A stretch of DNA of 64,000 nt from Polydactylus sextarius. Taxonomy: Eukaryota; Chordata; Actinopteri; Polynemidae. Under the pieces are notes generated by a model. The model ran no database searches, was not told where the DNA came from, and saw nothing but the letters and a program-made list of their open reading frames with translations. The stretch is from positions 10,578,775 through 10,642,774 of the forward strand of contig CM028921.1 in NCBI GenBank assembly GCA_016801845.1, read 5' to 3'. Positions 52,059 to 61,960 of the stretch are shown piece by piece. How positions within the stretch are numbered: the first letter of the stretch is position 1; every line of letters starts with the position of its first letter. Position numbers and translations under genes: made by a program.

Positions 52059-52223
52059 GAGCAAACTAAATTAATTAGATTCAACACCGATTACCATGCA
52101 GAGCCTCAACCTATATATTTGTTTTGACTGTATTCTGGAGGTCTTGCAGCTGTGGTCAGCTTGCTTACTTTCTCATGAGCCTTTACTGAAAAAAAGTAGA
52201 CCAGCACTAACCTCGAAAACCTT

Positions 52224-52233
52224 GAAAAGGAAA
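52224..52233 (+). promoter_or_regulatory. ISRE-like element of IFITM copy 1
   Basis: GAAAAGGAAA fits the interferon-stimulated response element core GAAANNGAAA. It lies 75-85 bases before the ATG of copy 1, as in the short promoters of mammalian IFITM genes. Confidence 0.5.
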
Positions 52234-52307
52234 TCAACACAGTGAAACAGTGACGTAAATTCTTGCAAACCCCGTCTTCTTCCCAGATCACATTGAACCT
52301 GACAGTG

Positions 52308-53293
52308 ATGGATCCTGTAGGTAATCCAGCTGAGACTGCGTCATTCCAGGTGAGGCGCAATGAAGGACCTGGAAGACAGTCGACAGTGGGTCAGCACACC
52401 ACAGTGACCATCATGGCTGATCCTCCAAAAGACCACCTCAGCTGGTCCATCTGCAGCTTTGTCTATATCAACTGCTTCTGCCTTGGACTCGCTGCTGGTG
52501 AGTTTCTGTGTACAGCTCTGAAAAAAATCACTTTTGATGGCGTTTGAATGTGTTTTGGGGTCTATACAGCCTCTACACACACTGTGAGTAGAAAAAAAAA
52601 AGCCTGTTGTTCAAATAGTAAATTCACCAGTGTTAGAAACTGTGCTTAAACCATCCATTTAGGTTTCTTTTCTACTTGAACTGTGCAACACTGCCCCAAT
52701 TGCCCTTGCTGTGTACTACAGAACAGTAAGCTCCCTGAAAACGAACCAAATTATGTAGATAATGACGGACGAAAGGTTCTGTCCTTATGTGTATCCTGCA
52801 TAGAGCATAAATGGGCATTAGCAGGTAGAATTGAGCAAAGGGGCAATTTTCACACACCTCCAGTTCCGTAATGGGGCATAGGCAGTAGCAGCTCATTTGC
52901 ATGTAAGAATTCTTGTTGTAAAAAGGGTATAATATGGGACCTTTAAACAGATTGAACACAGCAGACACTATAGGCACATAATAGGAGAGCATGTTCAGAT
53001 TAGCACCAGAAATATTCTAAATCAGATTTCATTGTTATATACTTACTGTGTAAACTCAATTGTGCAGACAGTGATGGGAGATTTGGATTTTAATGATATT
53101 TTCCATGTTTCCACTGAATAACAGGTTTTTCTCTTTTCAGTCAAGAGACCTGATGATAGCTGGAGACCTGGGAGATGCCCGATACTACGGCGCAATTGCC
53201 CGCATTTTCAACATTGCTTCAATCGTTGCGGCTGTCAGCATTTTTCTTGTTCTGATTATTGTTATCTGTTTTGGGAATCTAGGTTCACATTAG
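52308..53293 (+). pseudogene. IFITM/dispanin copy 1, frame broken at the exon 1/exon 2 join
   Basis: Exon 1 (52308-52497) reads MDPVGNPAETASFQVRRNEG, then PPKDHLSWSICSFVYINCFC, the IFITM N-terminus and the start of its intramembrane CD225 segment. Exon 2 (53141-53293) reads SRDLMIAGDLGDARYYG followed by a hydrophobic helix and ends GNLGSH. Compared with copies 2 and 3, exon 1 lacks 17 bases just before the GTGAGT donor, so it ends in phase 1 while exon 2 needs phase 0. I found no alternative GT/AG pair nearby that restores a normal join. Copy 1 also has His30 where copies 2 and 3 have the Tyr of a YTTV sorting motif. Poly(A) signal at 53512-53517. It may be a pseudogene or encode a truncated or altered product. 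Confidence 0.7.
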
Positions 53294-54156
53294 TGCTGGA
53301 GGAGAGAATGAATCTTATGTAGCATTAGAAGATGTCTGCTGCTGTAGCTTTACATTCATCACATTTTAGCCTGTTCACAAGCAAAACACTCTTTTATTTG
53401 TTACAAAAGCCTTTAATGGAGCTTATCTATGTGTCTTTAACTGCAGTCTACTGCAGTCTGAATCCCAGACTTTGTTATTAGTCAGATTTGTTGTCCTCAG
53501 CTTCACTTGTCAATAAATGACACATTTTTGTTTCTGGACAGTCTGATGTGTGTTTTCTCTTGGGTGTGGGGTCAAAAATTGAATACTGTGCTTTTATACA
53601 CACTTTATTTTCTAAAGTTTTTCCAATTGAAGTTCTGTATTTTCATTGTTACCACATAATCTAAATGTGACCAACAGAAAACATTTTATTTCAATGATAA
53701 TAAAGGTTGGAGGTTTTGAGGTATTTTGTACAATAAAGGTTTTGTCTGTTCTGTACTTATAAATCTATATATATAAAATAGATATAAAATCTAGAAGGAC
53801 AATAGATATGTTATGTTACCACTGATACAACAGTTACTACTTTCAAGTCATTTATGTTCTGTGTTTTAATGTTGTTGATCAAGACACATCTCACTCCACA
53901 CTATCACCCTTAGACCAAAACAGAGATCTGGATTAGGCTCTTTCCACCTGACTGCTCTTCTTCTGTACATTTATGTTTTGACTTTTCAAACAGATTTGCT
54001 CCACTTAAATGTCAACTATGTAGGGTTTTCTAACTTGTGACTGAGATTTTCAGGTATTTCTTTTTGTTCAGTCTTGCAGTTGTGATCAGCTTGCTTACTT
54101 TCTCATGAGCCTTTACTGGAAAAAAAAAGTAGACCAGCACTAACCTCAAAAACCTT

Positions 54157-54166
54157 GAAAAGGAAA
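54157..54166 (+). promoter_or_regulatory. ISRE-like element of IFITM copy 2
   Basis: GAAAAGGAAA, identical to copy 1, 77-86 bases before the ATG. Confidence 0.5.
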
Positions 54167-54242
54167 TCAACATTGTGCAACAGTGATACTTAAGCTCTTG
54201 CAAATCCCGTCTTCTCCCCAGATCACATTGAACCTGACAGTG

Positions 54243-55162
54243 ATGGACCCTGTAGGTAATCCAGCTGAGACTGTACCATTCCAGGTGAGGCACAATGAAG
54301 GACCTGGAAGACAGTCGACAGTGGGTCAGTACACCACAGTGACCGTCATGGCTGATCCTCCAAGAGACCACCTCATCTGGTCCATCTGCAACCTCGTCTA
54401 TGGAAACCCATTCTGCTTTGGACTGAAAGCTGTCAGCGAATCTATCAAGGTGAGTTTATGGGCAAACAGTTTTTTATAATGTACATGTAATAGAGGAGTG
54501 CTTTTATATTATCACTATAAAAGTAAACAAACAAATAAAACATGTTTTAACACTTTAGGTATTATTCTGATTTAGATTTGCATGTTTGACATTTATCTGT
54601 GTAAACCATCACTTGTGTGGACAGTGGTGAGAGAATAGTTTGTCCAGCAGGGATTTGATTTCATAGATGTTTTTAAAATCATCACATGAAATTTTTACTA
54701 ATTAGCAGAGCAGCACATCCAATATTACATCATTTATCTGGTCGTATTTTTATATCATTCTGTCAACATTCTGATATGATAAGGATCATAATTCAGAAGA
54801 ACAGCAGCTTTAAAACTGTTTAATACAATCATGTGACACTAATGATATAGTAAAATTCAATAAGATGAAGGAATACAACATTAGTCAGAACACATGTTGT
54901 TTGTGTCCATGTGAGAAGAGCAGGATGGATTGAAAAGGGACAGAGACTAACTGATCTTACAGAGATTGTGCTTTTGTCTTTTCAGTCAAGAGACCGGAAG
55001 ATAGCTGGAGACCTGGAGGGAGCTCGATACTACGGCTCAAAGGCTCGCACCACCAACATTATTTCAGCCGTCCTGACTGTCATCATGGTCATTGTTACTA
55101 TTATTTATGTCGTGTTGGAGACTGAAAAATACATCAAACTGGTCAATGAAAGGCGCTATTAA
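54243..55162 (+). CDS. interferon-induced transmembrane protein (IFITM/dispanin) copy 2, 127 aa
   Basis: Exons 54243-54449 and 54986-55162 join in phase 0. IFITM proteins sit in plasma and endosomal membranes and restrict entry of enveloped viruses by stiffening membranes; they are interferon-induced. Seen: N-terminal cytosolic part with Y30TTV (possible YxxPhi endocytic signal), PPRDHLIWSICNLVYGNPFC (intramembrane helix, Cys49 and Cys58 as candidate palmitoylation sites), the conserved loop SRDRKIAGDLEGARYYGSKA, a C-terminal transmembrane helix and a charged tail KYIKLVNERRY. The chosen ATG is the first in frame; the upstream frame has no ATG in copies 1 and 3. A CAG at 54219-54221 could be an acceptor for an upstream untranslated exon, or transcription may start close to the ISRE. 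Poly(A) signal 55377-55382. Confidence 0.88.
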
Positions 55163-55985
55163 ATTTCATGTAATGTATAACTAAGAGATGCCTTTTGCTG
55201 TGGTCGTGCAGCTGATTCTCTGCTTTACATTCATCACATTTTAGCATGTCCTTAAGCAAAACACACTTTTATTTGTGTTACAAAAGCCTTTAATGGAACG
55301 CATCCATGTTTCTTTAACTGCAGTCTGCTGTCATGTCTGAATCCCAGACTTTGGGATTTGTGATTATTCATTTGTCAATAAATAAAAAAGAACAATTTTC
55401 AAAATCATAGGTCTGAGGTGTGATTTGTCTTATCTTTATTTATTCATTTATTTTTTGGGGCAGGAGCAATTGAATACTGTGGTTTTATACACACTTTATC
55501 TTCTAAAGTTTTTCCAATTGAAGTTCTGTATTTTCATTGTTACCACATAATCTAAATGTGACCAACGGAAAACATTTTTTTTCAATGATAATAAAGGTTG
55601 GAGGTTTTGAGGTATTTTGTACAATAAAGGTTTTGTCTGTTCTGTACTTATATAAAATCTAGAAGGACAATGGATATGTTACGTTACCACTGATACAACA
55701 GTTACTACTTTCAAGTCATTTATGTTCTGTGTTTTAATGTTGTTGATTTATCCACACTATCACCCTTTATTAGGTCTTCTTCTGTACATTTATGTTTTGA
55801 CTTTTCAAACAGATTTGCTCCACTTAAATGTCAACTATGTAGGGTTTTCTAACTTGTGACTGAGATCTTCAGGTGGGTATACGAGTGACTTTTCTTTGTG
55901 CAGTCTTGCAGTTGTGGTCAGCTTGCTTACTGTCTCACAAGCTGTTACAGGAAAAACAAATACAATCACTAACCTTAAAAACCTT

Positions 55986-55995
55986 GAAAAGGAAG
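55986..55995 (+). promoter_or_regulatory. altered ISRE-like element of IFITM copy 3
   Basis: GAAAAGGAAG: the last core A of the copy 1/2 element is G here, so the GAAANNGAAA core is imperfect. Surrounding bases are otherwise nearly the same as in copy 2. Confidence 0.4.
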
Positions 55996-56071
55996 TCAAC
56001 ATTGTGCAACAGTAACACTTAAGCTCTTGCAAACCCCGTCTTCTCCCCAGATCACATTGAACCTGACAGTG

Positions 56072-56937
56072 ATGGACCCTGTATGTAATCCAGCTGAGAC
56101 TGTACCATTCCAGGTGAGGCACAATGAAGGACCTGGAAGACAGTCGACAGTGGGTCAGTACACCACAGTGACCGTCATGGCTGATCCTCCAAGAGACCAC
56201 CTCAACTGGTCCATCTGCAACCTTGTCTATGGAAACCCATTCTGCTTCGGACTGAAAGCTCTTATATACTCTGTCAAGGTGAGTTGTGCATGTAATAGAG
56301 GAGCATGTTTAGATAATCACAACAAAGAAGCACATTTTAGTACTTTAGGTATTATTCTGATTCAGATTTGCATGTTTGACATTTATCTGTGTAAACCATC
56401 ACTTGTGTGGACAGTGGTGAGAGAATAGTTTGTCCAGCAGGGATTTGATTTCATAGATGTTTTTAAAATCATCACATGAAACTTTTACTAATTAGCAGAG
56501 CAGCACATCCAATACTACATCATTTATCTGGTCGTATTTTTATATCATTCTGTCAATGTCCTCATATAATAAGGATCATAATTCAGAAGAACAGCAGCTT
56601 TAAAACTGTTTAATACAATCATGTTCACACCAATGATATAGTAAAATTGATTAATGATATAAAAAAAAATCAAAAAAGATGAAGGAATACAACATTAGTC
56701 AGAACACATGTTGTTTGTGTCCATGTGAGAAGAGCAGGATGGATTGAAAAGGGACAGAGACTAACTGATCTTACAGAGATTGTGCTTTTGTCTTTTCAGT
56801 CAAGAGACCGGAAGATAGCTGGAGACCTGGAGGGAGCTCGATACTACGGCTCAAAGGCTCGCACCACCAACATTATTTCAGCTGTCCTGACTGTCATCAT
56901 GGTCATTCTTTTCATTATTCGTCTCATGTATAAGTGA
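56072..56937 (+). CDS. interferon-induced transmembrane protein (IFITM/dispanin) copy 3, 114 aa
   Basis: Exons 56072-56278 and 56800-56937 join in phase 0. It is nearly identical to copy 2 through the cytosolic part, the CD225 segment (PPRDHLNWSICNLVYGNPFC) and the loop SRDRKIAGDLEGARYYGSKA. It differs in Cys5 for Gly5, in the exon 1 end (KALIYSVK, closer to mammalian AYSVK) and in a shorter C-terminus ending FIIRLMYK. It lacks the charged tail of copy 2. Poly(A) signal 57229-57234. Role as for copy 2; the altered ISRE suggests its interferon response may differ. Confidence 0.88.
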
Positions 56938-57710
56938 TTACCTACAGTCACGAGGAAACAACAGATAATAGTACATTTCATGTAGTGTAGTATTAAGAGA
57001 TGCCTGCTGCTGTGGCTGTGCAGCTGATTCTCTGCTTTACATTCATCACATTTTAGCATTTCCTCAAGCAAAAAACACTTTCATTACAAAAGCCTTTAAT
57101 GGAGCTGATCGATGTTTCTTTAACTGCAGTCTGCTGTCAAGTCTGAATTTCAGACTTTGTTATTAAAGTCAGATTTTTTTGTCCTTCTCAAAGTAGCTGT
57201 TTTAGAAGAACAGCTTCACTTGTCAAAAAATAAAGATGACCCTTTTTGTTTAATTTTCCATTTCTTCATAACTCTTCATAACTCAGAAGTGTGCTTTGAT
57301 TGTATAGAATTACATTATTTTTCAACTTGTCTCCCATTTACAGTTCTACACATATAAACTATGTAACTGCTACTGATAATTCCAGTTCATCTGTGTTTTG
57401 TGTTTTAGGCTGTTTGACCCATATGGATCTCGATCCACATCATCACCTCTTGACTTACATATTTTATTCTCATTGCTCATTATTTATTTCACTTACTTTT
57501 TTCATAGTATGTTTGGTACTGTTACAATCAAATTCAATATTTTTTTCTCATTAGAAAGGCAATTAATGACAAGTAAGTTTCTTGATGATACAGTGTGTGT
57601 TGATGGCATCATAATTGTTGATGGCATAATAATTATAACACATCACCACATAATTGTAACACAACATCAGCCATTTCAACTAGACTCTAGCATGTCACGT
57701 CATACACTGC

Positions 57711-57739
57711 CACCCACTGGCACCCACTGGCACCCACTG
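57711..57739. repeat. 10-bp tandem repeat, about 3 copies
   Basis: CACCCACTGG repeated nearly three times in a row, then CCCACT. Minor tandem repeat between the IFITM array and the LINE fragment. Confidence 0.8.
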
Positions 57740-57887
57740 CCCACTAAGTACAAACATTTTGCAGGTAAATAAAAAGTGATTTTATGTTGTGAGGAAATTC
57801 TGATTAATCATCTGTCAAGTTATGTAGACAAAATGTTATAAAACAATATAATTATTGTGGGTTATAATATAATTATAACTATAATGA

Positions 57888-58444
57888 GCGTACATAGAGA
57901 GGCACAACCAGGTAGCTGGAATAGTGTACAGGAACATCTGTACCCAGTATGGAATAGAAGTACCCAAATCCCAATGGGCCGAGCCACAGAAGGTGGCGGA
58001 GAACAGCAGTGCCAAGGTTTTGTGGGACTTCAGCTTCCAGACTGACAAACAGCTCCTGGCTAATCAACCAGACATAGTGGTGGTGGACAAAGTGCAAAAG
58101 AAAGCAGTGGTGATAGATGTGGCTACACCAGCTGACACCAACATCAGAAAGAAGGAACACGAAAAGGTTGAAAAGTACCAAGGGTTGAAAGAACAGCTCG
58201 AACAGATGTGGAAGGTCAAGGCGAGCGTGGTCCCTGTGGTAGTAGGAACACTCGGGGCAGTGACCCCCAAACTGGGAGATTGGCTCCAACAGATCCCAGG
58301 AGCAACATCTGAAGCCTCAGTCCAGAAGAGCACAGTCCTAGGAACAGATAAGATACTGGGCAGAACCCTCAAACTCCCAGGCATCTGGTAGAAGACCCGA
58401 GCTTGAGAATAACACACACAGATACCACCCAGGAGGGGTGAGAA

Positions 58445-58446
<2 letters not shown>
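57888..58446 (+). mobile_element. 5'-truncated non-LTR retrotransposon, C-terminus of the ORF plus 3' UTR
   Basis: An open frame with no start runs to a TAG at 58389-58391. It includes ERHNQVAGIVYRNICTQYG, KVLWDFSFQTDKQLLANQPD, IVVVDK...VVIDVATPAD, KYQGLKEQLEQMWKV and ends RTLKLPGIW. The PD...ID-V arrangement is that of the restriction-endonuclease-like domain of early-branching (R2/NeSL-type) LINEs. The same C-terminal text recurs in many fish genomes as I recall. Loss of everything upstream is classic 5' truncation. The frame is intact, so insertion is fairly recent. Confidence 0.85.

Positions 58447-58482
<36 letters not shown>
58447..58482. repeat. (AT)n tail of the LINE fragment
   Basis: Eighteen AT units start 55 bases after the LINE stop codon and mark its 3' end; an AT-type simple repeat serves in place of a poly(A) tail. 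Confidence 0.85.
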
Positions 58483-58485
<3 letters not shown>

Positions 58486-58615
58486 AGAGCTGATACACAA
58501 GCGATTGGACTTGTAACAGTCACATGTTATAAAATAATATGTGGCAAAGCCAAAATATTTCTGAATCAAGTTCAAGAGTTAGTCAAGTTTAAAGTTTAAA
58601 ATGATCATCTGTAAA

Positions 58616-59072
58616 GAGACAACAAGGGCCAACAAGAAATCAGATGTAATTTTAACTGCATCGTCCATGTAACATTTCTATTTTTGTGCATTTGTAAACT
58701 CTAAAAAGTCCCTGACCTGCATGTGACTCATTTTTTAAATTCATGTTTATTTTGTGAACTTAGTTCAGATGAGGTGTGTATTTAATGTCTGTATCTAATG
58801 TTTTTTTTTTTTTTTTTTCAGATATTTTCAAACCGGTTCACATCTTCATGGGCAGTGAAGTGAAATGTAACTGTGCAAAAAAGCAGCAACAGATCAAATC
58901 TGACACTCATGTGTTTTCTGCAACGACTGTAGTTATGTCCTTTGCTTGATCAAATGTGGTTAAACAATGAGCTTCTACCGAATTCCTGTGAATCTGTCCA
59001 TCCTGTAGTTTACTTGTATACTGAGACCCATTATACTGTGTTGTGTTTATATTCCTATTTAATCTGCTAGGA
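58616..59072 (+). repeat. direct repeat, copy 2 (downstream of the IFITM array)
   Basis: Collinear with 51585-52058. It contains a poly(T) run at 58801-58819 absent from copy 1. It is not followed by an IFITM exon. Confidence 0.8.
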
Positions 59073-59194
59073 ACACTTTATGCACAATAAATCAGAGGCT
59101 ACCCACCAGACCCTCCTACACACCCTCTGATGATGAAATAACGTTGCAGAAATCTTTGCACAATAGAATATGTAGAAAGTGTAACATAAAAACC

Positions 59195-59261
59195 TATCTT
59201 AAGCCATTCCGGAAACTTTTCTGGTTACAGACCAGAAAAGTTTCCAGAATAGTTTAAGATA
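59195..59261. repeat. 31-bp hairpin with 5-base loop
   Basis: Arms 59195-59225 and 59231-59261 are reverse complements with three mismatches, all transitions, around the loop TACAG. An RNA copy would form a stable stem. It sits about 220 bases before the lectin neck exon. Confidence 0.8.
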
Positions 59262-59476
59262 AATTCATTTGAGTTGTATTTTGAGATCCAGGTCTGAATT
59301 GTTTTCTGAGTCAAAACATTATTTAGAGCATATTTGATGCTCTGAATCTAAATATTAGATACAATCATATCATTGTACATAAATATAAGAAGAGTGACAT
59401 TTCAGTTTGCTCTAATATGAGTGAAATTAATTAGTTTGTTCAGAAAACTGACCTGAACTTGATTTCTTTGATCCAG

Positions 59477-60236
59477 AGCTCTTAGTTTCTGTGAATCAGG
59501 ACCTCAATGCCTTGCAGAAGAGCCTTGCTGTGTTAGAGCACAGTGAGTATCAGGTTTGGTTTATAGTATTGTTGTGTTTTTAATTCTGCTCCAGGATATA
59601 ATATTTATCTTTGTCCTCTGTTCTGCATCAGTGAGGTGTTGTCTTATAAAGAAATTTTTATAGTGAAGAATTGAAATGTTTCATTAATCCAAATGTATTC
59701 ATGTATTTTATTCAATCAATTATTACTTTTGGAAGAGAAGATGCTAAGATATTTAAAAACTGCATAATTTAATACACATAAAGTTTTTATTCCTGAATTT
59801 CTGCATATTGTACTTCTTTTTCCAGCTATAAACTATGACTGTCTGAAGAGTTGGTCAGAAATACTTTGTGTCTAACAAGGAGAGAGACTCTTTCTCCAGA
59901 GATGTTGAGTTCTGCTCTCAGCGTGGCCTAGAGGTGGCTTTGCCCCAGTGTTCGGGGATGTTCGCAGAACAGCCTGGATCGGTGTCAGCAATGAAAAAAG
60001 CATCTGGGAATTTTGAGGATGATATGAAAAAGCGACCTCTGACCTTTACCAAATGGGCAGAAAGGCAGCCAGACAAATCCATCCTGGACACAGGCTGCAC
60101 CATGCTGACAGAAAACGGTGCCTGGCAGTTAACACGTGACTGCTCCCTGAACGCTTACATTGTTTGTCAAATTTGGAACAGTTTTGTGACCCAGACCAGA
60201 CCCAAAGAGTTGTACCACAAAGCGACCTCAACATAA
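59477..60236 (+). pseudogene. collectin / mannose-binding-lectin-like relic (neck exon + C-type lectin exon)
   Basis: The neck-type exon 59477-59542 reads LLVSVNQDLNALQKSLAVLE (heptad-like) and joins in phase to the lectin exon from 59826 (TINYD). The lectin frame then changes near 59840-59850 before VGQKYFVSNKERDSFS, again after LPQ near 59945 (VFGDVRRTAWIGVSN), and again in an A-run near 59991-59998 before KKASGNFEDDMKKRPLTFTK. About ten codons seem lost after LPQ. The rest keeps WAERQPDKSILDTGC and SLNAYIVCQI. QPD is the galactose-type sugar-binding triplet. No collagen-like exon was found upstream. Family role: secreted pattern-recognition lectins that activate complement. This copy cannot make a normal domain as read. 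A sequencing error could explain one of the shifts but hardly all three. Confidence 0.75.
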
Positions 60237-61549
60237 TCGAGTTGTCTATATGTGGCTCAACCAGTATCACAAATAATATAGATGAATAAATATATGTAGA
60301 TAAACCAGTATCACAAATTTGATCAATTGTCTTTCTTCAGGTTATGAGGAGCTGAAAACCATAAGAGCCATCATGCTTATTGTGTAAGTGTACCTTCAGT
60401 AACCGTAGTGATGTAGCCAGGTGAAAACAAAGCCACCTTGGTGACACAGAAAACCTTTGACTTTAGGCTAATACACCTCACCAACACACTTATCTTGCTT
60501 TGTAGTACAGCCCTCACAAACCAGTGCTCTTGCAAATATATTATTCACATTATGTAATATATTGTATCATTAGCTAATATATTACATGTTAGCGCCTACA
60601 GTAGGCATATATAGCCATTATTACAGCACAGATATATTCTAATACGAAAATTAGAGTTAAGTTAGAGTAAATTAGAGTAAAATAAAAGTTAAGTTGACAT
60701 TAACGTTATGCATCAATAAACTGTACGACAGTGAAGAACTTTAATTTTATTCATTTAAGGTGATGTTCCAAGAAACAAAAGAAACAACACTGACAGTATC
60801 AGACCTGACGTCTTATGTATTCAGATGTTTTTTTTTTTTTTTATTTCAAATGTCTGTCACTGTGACCGTTTGTCACAACATTAATAATCTCAGTAACAGG
60901 AGGTAGACTCTGGGTATAAAGCTGCAGATGGGCAACTTTTTTTAAGACACGTTAACTTTCCTACCACTGCATGTCGGTTTTCAAAATCCCCTTTCCTACA
61001 AACTGCCTCTGCCACTGTGATCCTCTCAAAAGAAATGTGAAGTAATGAGAAAAGACGTTGGTTATATTATCACATGGTTGTCATAGTGTAACACATAAAA
61101 TGACCACATTTGTCACTTCATTTTATTAAAAGCTCATGGTTGTTACTGTACAGAAAAAAGTAAAATGTTGGACCAATTTCAAGACTGAAGTAATCAATCA
61201 CCCTGTTTTGAAGGTTGTTGAAGTTGCTGTGACTAAGCATTTATTTTTTGTCATCTGTTTATTGATAGTGTTACTTTGAGATTTTGCTTCAGACGTGAAT
61301 GGCTGTAACACTACATGTTGTTGTTGTGGTTTGCAATAAATAAAAAAAAAAAAACATTTGCATAAAGCAAGCCTTTCCACTTTTCCATGTTGATAAGAGC
61401 ATTAAAATGATAATTCAAGGGTCATTTGGAATAGATAAAAATATGCGATTAATTTTTGATTAATCGTGATAAATATAAATTGTATTAACTGACAATCTTT
61501 TCTGGAAATATTTCTGAGCCCATTTAATGATCTACATCACAGATTCATG
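60237..61549. other. no gene recognised
   Basis: AT-rich sequence with a poly(T) run (60828-60842) and a poly(A) run (61340-61353). The block TGCGATTAATTTTTGATTAA near 61443 recalls fish DNA-transposon sequence, but no element could be delimited. Confidence 0.4.
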
Positions 61550-61960
61550 CCTGTTTGTCTTGCAGTGCCACTTAAGAACCAGAAGATCACAGGCATCCAG
61601 CATTTTCAGCCTTGTTGCTTATGCACAGAAATTCTCCACATTCTATGAATCTTTTTATTATATTATACACCATGGATGATGATATATTCAACCTTTTTGC
61701 AATTTTATGCTGAGGAACTGTTTTTTTCTGAAATTGCTCCACTATTTGTTGATGCAGTATTAGGGCGATTGTGAACCTCTGCCCTGACAAACACTGCCAC
61801 TCTAAGATGTTCTTTTTATACCCTGACCTGTTGCCAAATGAACTAATTGGTTGAAAATCCCTCCAGCTGTTGCTTTTTTATACCACTAACTTTTCCAGCC
61901 TTATATTGCCCCTTTCCCAACTTTTTTGAGAAGTGTTGGTGTCATGAAATTCGAAATGAG
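61550..61960 (-). mobile_element. diverged fish DNA-transposon repeat with a helix-turn-helix-like frame
   Basis: On the minus strand the frame 61790-61587 reads QQIVEQFQKKTVPQHKIAKR, then LNISSSMVYNIIKRFIECGE, the spacing of a helix-turn-helix as found at transposase N-termini (Tc1/mariner-like). The flanking text, including CCTTTCCCAACTTTTTTGAG and CACTTAAGAACCAGAAGATC, looks like an interspersed fish repeat. No catalytic domain follows and no terminal repeats were delimited. Family uncertain. Confidence 0.45.

Larger units (their letters stand above)
52140..57234 (+). repeat. tandem duplication array of three IFITM units
   Basis: Three units of about 1.8-1.9 kb repeat in the same orientation. 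The ISRE-like element recurs at 52224, 54157 and 55986, and exon 2 at 53141, 54986 and 56800. Similarity covers the 5' flank, exons, much of the intron and the 3' flank. The spacer between units 1 and 2 (53575-53890) recurs between units 2 and 3 (55470-55745). Units 2 and 3 are almost identical over long stretches, including introns, so that duplication (or conversion) is the most recent. Confidence 0.9.

Noticed and set aside
60341..60383. Exon-like piece (TTCAG, then YEELKTIRAIMLI, then GTAAGTG)
   Set aside because: Too short, no homology recognised and no partner exon; splice-like borders of this quality occur by chance in AT-rich DNA.
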